In this document: positions 34,679-44,950 of the stretch, one piece after another | Position numbering within the stretch: position 1 is the stretch's first letter | Layout of the letters: each line of letters starts with the position of its first letter | NCBI GenBank assembly: GCA_965246995.1 | Contig: OZ252008.1 | Span: forward strand, 3,224,001-3,288,000 | Direction of reading: 5' to 3' | Source: VXRJ01 sp965246995 | GTDB taxonomy: Bacteria > Acidobacteriota > Vicinamibacteria > Vicinamibacterales > UBA8438 | DNA length: 64,000 nt | Program-made: the position numbers and the translations under genes | The notes under the pieces: model-generated | Database searches by the model: none | Told to the model about the DNA's origin: nothing | Seen by the model: only the letters and a program-made list of their open reading frames with translations

Positions 34679-35527
34679 GTGACACGGACGCAGGATGCCG
34701 TCGAGGATCGGCGCGGGCAGCTCCGGGAGCTGCTGAGCGGGCTGGAGCATGTCGTCGTCTGCTTTTCCGGCGGCGTCGACTCCGGCTATCTCCTGGCCGA
34801 GGCGGTCGGCGTACTGAAGGACCGGGCGGTCGCTCTTACCGCGGTGTCGCCCAGCCTCGCGCCGGAAGAGGGAGCGGCCGCGCGCGCGCTGGCCGAGCAG
34901 CTTGGCGCCCGTCACCTGCTGATCGAGACCGCCGAGGTGGACGACCCCCGCTACGCCGCCAATCCCGTGAACCGCTGCTACTTCTGCAAGACGGAAGTGT
35001 ACAGCCGCGCCGTGGAGGAGGCCGCACGTCTCGGCATCCCGCATGTCATCGATGGCTTCAACGTCGACGACCGTGGCGATGTCCGTCCGGGCCGGCGAGC
35101 GGCACAGGAACTGGGTGTCCGCTCGCCGCTCGACGAAACCGGCTTCACCAAGGCGGATATCCGCGAGGCGGCGCGCCGGATCGATCTGCCGGTGTGGGAT
35201 AAGCCGGCACTCGCCTGCCTCTCGAGCCGGTTTCCCTACGGCACCGCGATCACGCCGGAGCGGCTCACGCAGGTCGCCGCCTGCGAACGCGTGCTGCGGG
35301 AGCGCGGGTTCCGCGTCTGCCGCGTGCGGTACTTCGGCGAGGTCGCGCGGATCGAGGTGGCGCCGGAAGAGTTGCCGCGGCTCGCTGACGACGCAGCGCT
35401 GCTGCGCGAGGTGACCGATCGCTTCCGGGCAACGGGGTTTGCGCGCGTGGAGGTCGATCCGCAGGGCTACCGGCCCGGCGGGATGAACGCGTTGCTGCAG
35501 GTTGGACGGTACCAACCGGCGCACTAA
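34679..35527 (+). CDS. larE: ATP-dependent sulfur transferase LarE
   Basis: The 282-residue protein begins at GTG 34679. The PP-loop SGGVDS lies at 30-35 and adenylates the substrate. Cys100 and Cys103 form CYFC, and Cys180 lies in LACLSSRFPYG. Three Cys at these positions match the LarE subgroup that binds an iron-sulfur cluster and uses it to supply sulfur, rather than sacrificing its own Cys. LarE acts in assembly of the nickel-pincer nucleotide cofactor of lactate racemase-type enzymes. larB, larC and larA are not in this window. The 3' end overlaps the convergent M16 gene by 4 bp. Confidence 0.93.
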   Translation: MTRTQDAVEDRRGQLRELLSGLEHVVVCFSGGVDSGYLLAEAVGVLKDRAVALTAVSPSLAPEEGAAARALAEQLGARHLLIETAEVDDPRYAANPVNRCYFCKTEVYSRAVEEAARLGIPHVIDGFNVDDRGDVRPGRRAAQELGVRSPLDETGFTKADIREAARRIDLPVWDKPALACLSSRFPYGTAITPERLTQVAACERVLRERGFRVCRVRYFGEVARIEVAPEELPRLADDAALLREVTDRFRATGFARVEVDPQGYRPGGMNALLQVGRYQPAH

Positions 35528-37133
35528 TCGATCGCGCGGAACATCTGGTCGACAGGAACGATGCGGGTGCGCTCCGCCGTGAACGGGAGTTCGTAGACCT
35601 CGATCTCGGCGTCCTCGGCACGGATCGCGTCGGTCACTTCGGCATTGTAGGCGGGAGGCGCCGGCTCGTTCGCGAGCAGCGCATCCCGGAACGCCTCCGC
35701 GTCGCGCGTGACGACGGCGACGGCGAGATTGTCCGCCTGCAAGTGCCGGCGGATGGCGCCGTTCACATCGTCGAGCGTCAGCGCGGGCAGCCGCGCCGCG
35801 ATCTCGTCCACGAAGTCGCCGCCACCGTAGATCGCGGAATCCATCCGGTAACCGAGACGCCGGCTGGTGGTCTGCACATACAGGCGCGAGTAGTTCAGCA
35901 GGAACTCGCGGGTCGCCTCGAAGTCTTCCTGGGTCAGCCCGTCCTCCACCAGGCGGCGCAGCTCGCGGATCGCCTGACGCAGGGCGAAGTGCGCGTTGTG
36001 GTGCGGCACGGGACGGATCCAGACGCTGAAGAACTGGTGGCTGCGCGGGATGTTCGGGGTCGGCAGGCGCGAGCCGCCGTCCTGGATGAAGTTCTCGATG
36101 TAGGAATAGTCGCCGTAATTCAACCCGCGCGCGCCGCGCATTACGTTCATCAGCAGGCCGTTGAACGTCCGGTGCTCGCCGAAGTACGAGTTCGCCACCA
36201 TCAGGGGGAAGAAGTCGTCGTCGGCACGCGTGATGTCGATCGGGAATCCGATCGAGACAGCGGTGGCGATCGCTTCCTTCTCGACAATCAGCAACTCGTA
36301 GCCATCCGGCGCTGGGGGTGCCGCGATAGGCTCACGCGTACCCTCCCCCGCCGGCAGCGCGTCGAGGATCTCCGCCTCAATCCGATCGACGAACCCGTCG
36401 GGATAGCCGCCGCCGATGCCGATCAGGGCACGGGCGCGCGTGTAGTGCGACGCATAAAAGGCGCGCACATCTTCCACAGTGAGAGACGCCAGCCCTTCCT
36501 CGGTGCCGATGGCCGGCGTCTCGTACGGATGCCCCGCGTGCATCAGGACATTGAGCGCCTGCTTGCCCAACTCCTCGTCGTCGCTCCCGCGCAGGCCCGA
36601 CGCCACGCTGTTCGCGAGGAACTCGCGGTTGCGGTCGAAGTCGGCCTGATCGAAACCCGGCGCGGTCACCAGATCTCGGACGACCGCGAAGAATGGCTCC
36701 AGATGATCACCGTGCACTTCCCCGACGAGCACCGTCATCTCCTTGTCGGACTGGGCGCGGATCGATGCCGACCAGGGATACAGCGCTTCGGTGATCGCCT
36801 CGTAGCTCATCGACTCCGTGCCACCGCGCCCGATCATCAGCGCGGTGAGTGCGTTCAGCCCGTTCTTGCCGGGCGGGTCGTCGACCGAGCCGGTCTGGAA
36901 GCCGATCCGGAACGTGACGAGGGGAGAATCCGCGGCGGGAAGTTCGACGATTCCGGCGTGGCCGCTAGCGCCGTCCGTCCCTCCCGTGTCCGAAGGGCCG
37001 CAGGCGGCGAGCGCGGCGAGCGCGCAGGTCACAACGACGGAGGTGAGGGAGGGAAGCCGACGAAGACCTGCCGACGTGGACGTCGGCGCATCGGACGTCG
37101 GCGCACCAAACGTCGGCGAACCATCGCGCGGCG

Positions 37134-37137
<4 letters not shown>
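35524..37137 (-). CDS. M16-family peptidase-like protein lacking the zinc motif (lipoprotein)
   Basis: The 537-residue protein starts at ATG 37137, overlapping the previous stop by 4 bp. An Ala/Cys lipobox (CALAALAAC) implies a lipoprotein. Two M16 folds are visible (VTFRIGFQTGSVDDPPGK; LVEDGLTQEDFEATREFLLN), but there is no HxxEH, so it is the non-catalytic partner expected for a two-subunit M16 protease. The N-terminus FGAPTSDAPTSTSAG is encoded by a 15-bp tandem repeat (37076-37120). It follows an intact M16 gene. Confidence 0.9.
37076..37120. repeat. 15-bp tandem repeat with palindromic core inside an M16 gene
   Basis: CGTCGGCG recurs at 37081, 37096 and 37111 with a 15-bp period, adding five-residue units to the protein N-terminus. 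The left end forms a perfect palindrome GCCGACGTGGACGTCGGC at 37070-37087. A related stretch, GACCTGCCGGCGTGGAC, lies near 30073 just downstream of the thioesterase start. This suggests a small dispersed palindromic repeat family that inserts near gene starts. Confidence 0.55.
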
Positions 37138-38504
<1,367 letters not shown>

Positions 38505-38560
38505 CATCTGCTCCTCACGCCCGCGCAGCACCGGCCGTTCTACGTCAGTGCGGGTCTACG

Positions 38561-39916
38561 TCAGTGCGGGGTCGGGCGCCCCATGATGGTCGGCTTCTGA
38601 TCCGCCAGGCTGTCGACCACCGCCTGCGTTACCACGTTCGAAAACAGCGGCCGGATGTTCAGGTGGTTGTACGGCCGGATCTGAATCATCAGAAGGCCGA
38701 TCAGATCCTCTACCGGGTCCGCCCAGTAGAGCGTCCCGTAGGCGCCGCCCCAGGTGTAGCTCCCGATGGACAATGCATCGGGCGCCCGGGCCGAGTCGGT
38801 CAGCACGCCGAAGCCGAGGCCGAAGCCGTACCCCCCGCCCCGGATGTAGACCTCCTTGCCGGTCCCGATGTGATTGCTGATCATGTTGTCGACCGTCATC
38901 CGGCCGAGCAGCCGCACGCCATTCAGCTCGCCGCCATTGGCGATCATCTGGGCGAACTGGTAGTAGTCGGCGGTCGTGCCGGCGAGCCCGGCGATGCCCC
39001 GGAACATCCGGGTCGGCTCGATATACCTCGGCTGCACCATCAACTCGATCTTGCCCTGGTCGTTCGGCCGGTAGACCGACCCCATCCGTTCCACCTTCTC
39101 TTCTGGAACGTAGTAGTAGGTGTCGGTCATGCCGAGCGGCTCGAAGATCCGCTCGCCCAGGAACTGATCGATCGACTGCCCGGAGATCTTCTCCACCAGG
39201 ACCGCGACGTAGTCGGTGGAGTCCCCGTACTGCCATTCGTCGCCCGGATGGAACGCAGCGGGTATGAGGGCGGCTGCCGCCACGCGCTCGGCGAGCGTCG
39301 GCCAACCCTTGCCGCCGTTCGTCGCCTTGGCGATCTGCTCGTCGGTCAGACCCTTGCCGGCCGGGTTGAGCGTCAGTCCGGAGGTGTGCGTCAGGACATG
39401 CCGCACCGTGACCGGCCGCGCTTCCGGCACCGTGAGGGCCCGTACACCGTCGGCGTTGATCCGGACCGTGTGGTTCTCGTACTCAGGAATCCACTTGGCA
39501 ATCGGATCATCGAGCAGGAACTTCCCCTCCTCGAACAGCATCATCAATGCCGACGAGACGATCGGCTTGGTCATCGACATCAGCACGAAGATGTCGTCCT
39601 TCGTCATCGGGACCTGGTTCGCCGCATCCCGCCACCCCTGCGCCTCGAAGTGGACCACCTGCCCCTTGCGCGCCACCAGCGTCACCGCGCCGGCGATCTG
39701 GTCGGAGTCGATGTACTCCTGGATGAAGGTGTTGATCCGCTGCAGCCGTTCGGTCGACATGCCAACCGACTCGGCCTCGGCTACGACGATGTCTTCCGCC
39801 GCGGTCGCGGCGAACGGCGTGACGCCGTACGCGCCCGACATCAGCCAGGCCGCCGCAATCACCCCCGCCGCCGTCATGAGCGTCCAGCCCCGGCGATTCG
39901 TCACTCTGCGTCTCAT
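38561..39916 (-). CDS. Secreted serine hydrolase (beta-lactamase/D-aminopeptidase-like)
   Basis: The 451-residue protein has a signal peptide (residues 1-40). The class C beta-lactamase/esterase fold is marked by FVLMSMTKPI, with Ser114 and Lys117 as catalytic SxxK, and by WQYGDSTDYVAVLVEKISGQ, where Tyr lies at the YxN-equivalent position. HVLTHTSGLTLNP is a usual core motif. It may be an esterase or peptidase; beta-lactamase activity need not follow. The next gene downstream on this strand is the M16 pair, 56 bp away. Confidence 0.93.
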   Translation of the reverse strand: MRRRVTNRRGWTLMTAAGVIAAAWLMSGAYGVTPFAATAAEDIVVAEAESVGMSTERLQRINTFIQEYIDSDQIAGAVTLVARKGQVVHFEAQGWRDAANQVPMTKDDIFVLMSMTKPIVSSALMMLFEEGKFLLDDPIAKWIPEYENHTVRINADGVRALTVPEARPVTVRHVLTHTSGLTLNPAGKGLTDEQIAKATNGGKGWPTLAERVAAAALIPAAFHPGDEWQYGDSTDYVAVLVEKISGQSIDQFLGERIFEPLGMTDTYYYVPEEKVERMGSVYRPNDQGKIELMVQPRYIEPTRMFRGIAGLAGTTADYYQFAQMIANGGELNGVRLLGRMTVDNMISNHIGTGKEVYIRGGGYGFGLGFGVLTDSARAPDALSIGSYTWGGAYGTLYWADPVEDLIGLLMIQIRPYNHLNIRPLFSNVVTQAVVDSLADQKPTIMGRPTPH

Positions 39917-39942
39917 CGTTCTGTCCTCCGCGAAAGCCCGCG

Positions 39943-41325
39943 TTACCGGTAGTCGTCCGCCGCCAGCGAGACGCGAATGATCTCCTCGTCGTTACGGGTC
40001 ACGAGGTGGCGGTTGGCGTAAGCCGGGTGGGTCCAGTTGACCGCCCGGTCCTCGAAGCGGCGCGGCCCGTAGCCGGAGCGTGACGTCGCCTCGATTAGCG
40101 CCGTCCGATCGATCTCCTCGTACCCTTCCGGCGTGAACCGCGCGATGATCAGGTCGCCGGCATCGTTGTTGACGAAGTAGCGGTCGCCGTGGCGCACCAT
40201 GAACGCGGCCCCCCAACGGCGCTGCACCGTCATCTGATCCGACGTCCAGAGCCGCTCGCCGGTGCGCCCGTCAAGGCCGCGGAGTTCACCGTAGCTGTCG
40301 ACACCGTAGATGTAGTCGCCTTCGACGATTGGGGTCGTGATGAGCGAATGGAGCGCCTGCGTGTCCCCGGGCATCTCGCTTGTGCCGTTGATCTGCCACA
40401 CCCGTTCAGCCGCGGGACGGTCGGTGGCGAGACGAAGCATCATCGAACCGCCGTAGAACTGCGTGAGGAAGAGCTGGTTGCCGCTCCGAACCGGGGTGCT
40501 CACGGTCATGCTGGAGCGGACTTCCCACGGTTCGGACCAGTAGATCGTGCCGGTCTCCGGATTGAGCGAGCTGATCGCCGTCGGGTGCCAGACGATCAAC
40601 TGCCGGACGCCGCCCGCCTCGTAGATGACCGGCTGGCTGTAACCCATCTCGTTCGTCACGTCGATCGCGCGCCAGATCTCGGTGCCGGTCATCTTGTCGA
40701 ACGCCATCACCAGTCCGTCCGGCTCGGCGCCGACAAGGTGGATCAGCCGGTCGCCATCGACGAGCGGCCCGCTGGCCGTCCCCCAGACCGGAACCGTCGT
40801 GTCGTACTCCGTCACCGTGTCGTGCTGCCAGAGCACCTCGCCGGTGTCGGCCCGCAGGCAGATCAACATCCCGGCCCCGCCGGCAACGTAGACCCGGTCG
40901 TCGTCGACGGTCGGCGTCGCACGCGGTCCCGTTGCGTAGGAGAGCTGCAGGTTGCGGTAGGCAGTGGGCCACTCATACGTCCAGAGGATCTCGCCCGTCG
41001 CCTCGTCGAGCGCCAACAGCCGCTCCGTGCCGTCCATCACCCGCGTCTCCGGCAGGAAGTCGAAGTCGGTGACGAATACGCGCCCGTCGGCCACCGCGGG
41101 GCCCGCAAAGCCTCCCTGGATCGGCGTCCGCCAGGCCACCTTCAACCCGTCGGCCGGGAAACGCTCGATGATGCCGTCCTCGGCCCAGACGGCCTGGCGG
41201 CCGGTGCCGCGCCACTCGGGCCAGTCCACCGCACCGAGCGCCGGCGCCACGATCGCCAGACCGAGCGCCATCGAGGTCCATCCCCACACCGTCCGTACCG
41301 GCCATCGTTGCCCTGTTCGTATCAA
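39943..41325 (-). CDS. Secreted PQQ-binding-like beta-propeller protein
   Basis: The start is TTG 41325, five bases after GGAGAG; the first ATG in frame is 141 bp upstream and unsupported. The 460-residue product has a signal-like N-terminus ending PALGAVD. DWPEWRGTGRQAVW opens the propeller, and blade motifs recur (LDEATGEILWTYEWP, LRADTGEVLWQHDTV, LNPETGTIYWSEPW). It resembles the product at 790 in type, though sequences differ. No haem or PQQ catalytic signature is clear, so its enzymatic status is open. Confidence 0.85.
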   Translation of the reverse strand: MIRTGQRWPVRTVWGWTSMALGLAIVAPALGAVDWPEWRGTGRQAVWAEDGIIERFPADGLKVAWRTPIQGGFAGPAVADGRVFVTDFDFLPETRVMDGTERLLALDEATGEILWTYEWPTAYRNLQLSYATGPRATPTVDDDRVYVAGGAGMLICLRADTGEVLWQHDTVTEYDTTVPVWGTASGPLVDGDRLIHLVGAEPDGLVMAFDKMTGTEIWRAIDVTNEMGYSQPVIYEAGGVRQLIVWHPTAISSLNPETGTIYWSEPWEVRSSMTVSTPVRSGNQLFLTQFYGGSMMLRLATDRPAAERVWQINGTSEMPGDTQALHSLITTPIVEGDYIYGVDSYGELRGLDGRTGERLWTSDQMTVQRRWGAAFMVRHGDRYFVNNDAGDLIIARFTPEGYEEIDRTALIEATSRSGYGPRRFEDRAVNWTHPAYANRHLVTRNDEEIIRVSLAADDYR

Positions 41326-41656
41326 GAATCTCTCCGTTCCCGGGGTGTTCCGATCGCCCGCGCGGCTCCTGTTTCCGCGCCTATTGTGGCGCAAATCCAG
41401 CGGGGGACAAAACGTCTCGCGCCGCCTGGCTGGAGCCTGCGCGTCTGGATCAGGTCCCTTGTCCACTTTTCAGGCCAGGTTCGTCCGCCCGGGAGGCAGG
41501 TCATCGCTCCGTCGCATGACGCCGGAAGAACGCAACACCCCTGGTCTTGCGCGCGGTATGGTTCTGCAGAACATTGGCATGCCGTATGCATAGATCCTCC
41601 GCATGCTGGATCGGTCTAGTCCTGAATTGAGGCCGATCACGAAGAGGAGATACACC
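41326..41656. other. Intergenic region without recognisable gene
   Basis: Between the propeller gene (minus) and the PEGA protein gene (plus) lie 331 bp. Open frames here have no ribosome site, no recognisable domain and mostly overlap the complementary strand of each other. The region probably holds two divergent promoters; in this GC-rich genome I cannot place the boxes. GAGGAG at 41643-41648 serves the gene at 41657. Confidence 0.5.
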
Positions 41657-42949
41657 ATGTCACGCCTCACCCCCCGCTTCATCTCTTCGCTCCTGGCGTT
41701 GCCCCTCGTGTTTGCGCTCGGGGCGCCCGTTGTCGGGATTTCCGTCGAAGCGGCCGAAGCGGCGCAGCGGGCGCGTCCCCGCGGCGGTGGTCGGGCGGCG
41801 CCGCCCGCGCGGTCCGCACCGGCGCCCCGGGCACAGGCTCCCGCGCAGCGAGCACCCGCGCAGCGGGCCCGTCCCCGCAGAGGTGGTCAGGCGGCGCCAC
41901 CCTCACGGCCCGCACCAGCGCCCCGCGCACAGGCTCCCGCGCAGCGAGCACCCGCGCAGCGGGCCCGTCCCCGCAGCGGTGGTCAGGCGGCGCCACCCTC
42001 ACGGCCCGCACCGGCGCCCCGCGCACAGGCTCCCGCACCCAGCGGCGGTGACCGCGCCGCGCGTCCCGTGCAACGCCGTGCGCCCGAAGCGGCCGGTCGC
42101 AGAGCCCCCCGGCCGTCCCCACAAGCGTCCACGCCACCCCGGGCTCCTGGAGCGCCACGCGCGATACCGCGCCGCGCACCGGAGGCGGCAGCGGTACCGG
42201 ACCGTCCCGGCCGGCCCAACGAGGCCCGGCCTAACCGCCCGGCGGCGCCTTCGCCGCGGGTCGACGGGCGTCGCGCCGGTCGCCCGGACGACGGGGCCCG
42301 TACCGCGAGACCGCGGCAACGCGCGCCACGCGTAGTCGATCGGGGCCGAGCCGTCCCACGGGTTGGCGCCGCACCCCGCATCATCGATACCAGCCAGCCG
42401 CGGGTGAGGCGGGACGGACGGGGCAACCGCGGCCAGCGCGACGGGTACCGCTATGGGTACAACTACCGACGCGGCTACGGCTACTACAGTCCGTGGTACA
42501 CGACGGCGCGGTACTACCGCGTGCCGTTCCGGGGCTATCGCCAGGCGCAGCTCTACGGCTCCTGGTTCCACTTCCCCGGCTTCCATCTCGGCGTGCACGT
42601 CGGCCATCAGCCGTACGGCGGTGGCGTCTGGTCCAACTACCACTATCCGAACGGCGGCTGGTACGACCCGTACGGGTATGGCGGCTACGGCTCCAACTAC
42701 AGCTACAGCGACTTCTACACCGGCTTTCTCCGGCTAAAGATGCGGCCACGCGATGCGCAGGTGTATGTCGACGGCTACTTCGTCGGGATCGTCGACGACT
42801 TCGACGGCTATTTCCAGCGGGTCCGTCTCGAAGAAGGACCGCACACCGTCGAGGTGCGGCATCCGTACTACGAGACGCTCACGCTCGACGTCCTGATCGT
42901 CCCGGGAGAGAAGGTGACCTACGAGGGCGACCTGATTCCGCGGCCGTGA
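41657..42949 (+). CDS. Secreted Pro/Ala/Arg-rich repeat protein with C-terminal PEGA domain
   Basis: ATG 41657 follows GAGGAG and gives 430 residues with a signal peptide (1-32). Residues 33-250 are low-complexity, Arg/Pro/Ala-rich and contain 32-residue repeats (QRARPRRGGQAAPPSRPAPA). Then comes a Tyr/Gly-rich segment (YRYGYNYRRGYGYYSPWY) and a C-terminal PEGA domain (about 358-428; LRLKMRPRDAQVYVDGYFVG), a small beta module found on cell-surface proteins. The basic spacer may bind peptidoglycan, nucleic acid or polysaccharide; this is speculative. Confidence 0.75.
   Translation: MSRLTPRFISSLLALPLVFALGAPVVGISVEAAEAAQRARPRGGGRAAPPARSAPAPRAQAPAQRAPAQRARPRRGGQAAPPSRPAPAPRAQAPAQRAPAQRARPRSGGQAAPPSRPAPAPRAQAPAPSGGDRAARPVQRRAPEAAGRRAPRPSPQASTPPRAPGAPRAIPRRAPEAAAVPDRPGRPNEARPNRPAAPSPRVDGRRAGRPDDGARTARPRQRAPRVVDRGRAVPRVGAAPRIIDTSQPRVRRDGRGNRGQRDGYRYGYNYRRGYGYYSPWYTTARYYRVPFRGYRQAQLYGSWFHFPGFHLGVHVGHQPYGGGVWSNYHYPNGGWYDPYGYGGYGSNYSYSDFYTGFLRLKMRPRDAQVYVDGYFVGIVDDFDGYFQRVRLEEGPHTVEVRHPYYETLTLDVLIVPGEKVTYEGDLIPRP
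41761..42030. repeat. 96-bp in-frame tandem repeats, about 2.8 copies
   Basis: Units begin at 41761, 41857 and 41953, each opening GCGCAGCGGGC followed by GCGTCCCCGC or CCGTCCCCGC. Copies 2 and 3 are nearly identical, copy 1 slightly diverged and the third incomplete. Each encodes 32 residues, QRARPR to APAQRAPA. Copy number probably changes by slippage or recombination. Confidence 0.9.
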
Positions 42950-43288
42950 CTACCGCTCGGCGCCGCACTGCCAGCAGGCGGTGAACTGGACTTCGATCGT
43001 CTCGCCGCACGAGCGGCACCGCCAGGTCTCGCCCTCCTCGGCGGGAGGGGCGCCCTTCGACTTGGCGTACTCCTCGGCGATCTCGACCGCCCGGGCGTAC
43101 AGCACCGCGTCATTGGCAAGCACCCAGATCGAGGGACGCGTCTCCATGCCGAAGAGACTCCCGCCCTGCAGCGGCACAAAATCGGCGCCGCGGATCACGA
43201 CGTCGATCCCCTCCGTCTCGAGGAGGCCGCGCAGCAGGTGGGCGTCGCCCGGGCCGTCAGCGACATAGATCTTCCGGAGTTCCGACAT
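42950..43288 (-). CDS. DUF2007 putative signal-transducing protein with zinc ribbon
   Basis: The 112-residue cytosolic protein opens with the DUF2007 core (MSELRKIYVADGPGDAHLLR; GLLETEGIDVVIRGADFVPL). It ends in a two-Cys-pair zinc ribbon CRSCG and CWQCG. Such proteins occur widely but have no firm function. It sits 12 bp downstream of the hydrolase-PDZ gene on the same strand and back-to-back with the PEGA gene. Confidence 0.88.
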   Translation of the reverse strand: MSELRKIYVADGPGDAHLLRGLLETEGIDVVIRGADFVPLQGGSLFGMETRPSIWVLANDAVLYARAVEIAEEYAKSKGAPPAEEGETWRCRSCGETIEVQFTACWQCGAER

Positions 43289-43300
43289 CCCGGATGAACT

Positions 43301-44950
43301 TCACGGCGCCGCTGGCACGCCGATCGACAACTCCGCCCCGAACATGGCACTGCGATCCTGATCGATTGCCGCCCAGCGGAGCAGGACCTCGATGTCCGGT
43401 TCGACCTGGTCTTCGAGCACCGTAACGCCGTTGACGGTAACCGTTATCGGCTGGGTGAAGTCGAACTGTTCGGGCGACAGGAGCAGCGTGAATCGGCTGA
43501 CACCGCGGGTATAGGCGGTGACGCGGTTGCCGCGCTGATCCAGCTCGGCCCGGCCAGCCGGGTTGCGTCTCGGAAAAGCCTGGCGGCCGCGCGGCGCCGC
43601 GTCGGCGGGATAGACCAACGCAACCTCGAGGCGCTCGCCCGCCCGTTCGATCGCCAGCGGAATCCGCTGTCCCGGCGCAAAACCGATCAGTGCTTCCTTC
43701 AGATCCTCCACCGACGGGTTCAACTGGCCGTCGACCGCGACGATCGTGTCGTCGTCCACCATGCCGGCGGCCGACGCGATGGAATCCTCCCCCACTTCCA
43801 GGACGCGCAGGCCCGTGCCATCCTGCAACTCGCCGATCATGTTGATGCCGAGCTGCACGCCCTGATTCGGATCCAGGATCGTGTTGTACGGATCGAGTGA
43901 CGCTTCCCCCTCGACCGCGCCCAGTTCGTCAATCACCAGCCAGTGCGCCCGGTTGAAGCGGTCGGTCGTGCCGGTCTCCCACGACACCCGAGGGGGCAGC
44001 GGACGGCGGGGCTGGTCGGTCATGAACGACGCCATCGCCTCCGCCTCTTCGTCCCACCAGTCGGTATTGTGGCCCCCCTCCGGCCTGGCGCGAAAATCGA
44101 GGAAGGCGCCCGCCTCCTGGAACAGCCGCATGAACGGAATGACCGTCGCCGCCGGGTAGAGCCGGTCGCGGCCGCCGTTGACGACGAAGAGCGGCTTGTT
44201 GCGGAGGTTCGTGACGTGCAGGTCGGTGTCCACTTCGGACGCGGGGTTGGCGAGCACCACGGGATGGCCGATCAGCAGGATGAAACCGGCCCACGGCGTG
44301 GTCACGGTCATCGCCTGGTAGTAGCCGCCCGTTGAGCCATCGGAGACACCGATCATATGGACCCGGTTCTCGTCGATGTTGTACGTCCGTTTCAGGTCGT
44401 GCAGAACGCCCATCAGGTTCTCCGCCTGACTCGACTGCCACCAGAGCGATTCCGACCACGAGAGCGGCGCCACGACGATCGCGTCGTCCCGCGCCAGACG
44501 TTCTTCCCGGCGCCACCAGCTCCCGTCGTCCCGCTTGGGACGGGCCACCCCGCCATGCAGGTAGACGACCAGCGGGTAACGGATTGCCGGGTCGTAGCTG
44601 TCCGGCACCCGGACGATGTACGGGTGCTCGACGCCGTCGCGGTTCGTGCGGGTCAGCAACTGCCGGCCGGTCGCGACATCGCCCGTGTAAGCGCGGCCCG
44701 CGCGCAACCGGCGCCAGAGCGGCTCGATGTCGGGACCGAGCTCGAGGATGGTGGACGATGCCGCAGCGAATTCCGCATCGGTCGCCGAGGCCCAGAACTG
44801 CTCCACTGCAGCGTCGAGCGCCTCATTCTCGGCTGACGACTGTCCGGCTTGCGCCGAGGATGCGGCGAGCGCCGACAGAACGGTCGCGGCAACACCGATC
44901 AGCGCGAACCGGACGCGCGTCGCGGCAGGGACGCGCGCCGGCCAGGTCAC
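43301..44950 (-). CDS. Exported alpha/beta hydrolase fused to a PDZ domain
   Basis: The 549-residue protein starts at GTG 44950, overlapping the previous stop by 4 bp (GTGA). The signal ends ASSAQAG. Residues about 100-320 are an esterase/PHB-depolymerase-like hydrolase (YPLVVYLHGGVARPK; nucleophile HMIGVSDGSTGG; His in RPEGGHNTDWW). Residues about 365-445 are a PDZ domain (GINMIGELQDGTGLRVLEVG; DGQLNPSVEDLKEALIGFAP), followed by an unnamed beta domain. PDZ presumably binds peptide C-termini, so the substrate may be a protein. The combination is unusual. Confidence 0.82.
   Translation of the reverse strand: MTWPARVPAATRVRFALIGVAATVLSALAASSAQAGQSSAENEALDAAVEQFWASATDAEFAAASSTILELGPDIEPLWRRLRAGRAYTGDVATGRQLLTRTNRDGVEHPYIVRVPDSYDPAIRYPLVVYLHGGVARPKRDDGSWWRREERLARDDAIVVAPLSWSESLWWQSSQAENLMGVLHDLKRTYNIDENRVHMIGVSDGSTGGYYQAMTVTTPWAGFILLIGHPVVLANPASEVDTDLHVTNLRNKPLFVVNGGRDRLYPAATVIPFMRLFQEAGAFLDFRARPEGGHNTDWWDEEAEAMASFMTDQPRRPLPPRVSWETGTTDRFNRAHWLVIDELGAVEGEASLDPYNTILDPNQGVQLGINMIGELQDGTGLRVLEVGEDSIASAAGMVDDDTIVAVDGQLNPSVEDLKEALIGFAPGQRIPLAIERAGERLEVALVYPADAAPRGRQAFPRRNPAGRAELDQRGNRVTAYTRGVSRFTLLLSPEQFDFTQPITVTVNGVTVLEDQVEPDIEVLLRWAAIDQDRSAMFGAELSIGVPAAP

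Noticed and set aside
41761..42030. CRISPR-like array from the 96-bp repeats
   Set aside because: The repeats are contiguous, in frame, and code for a Pro/Arg-rich protein; there are no spacers.
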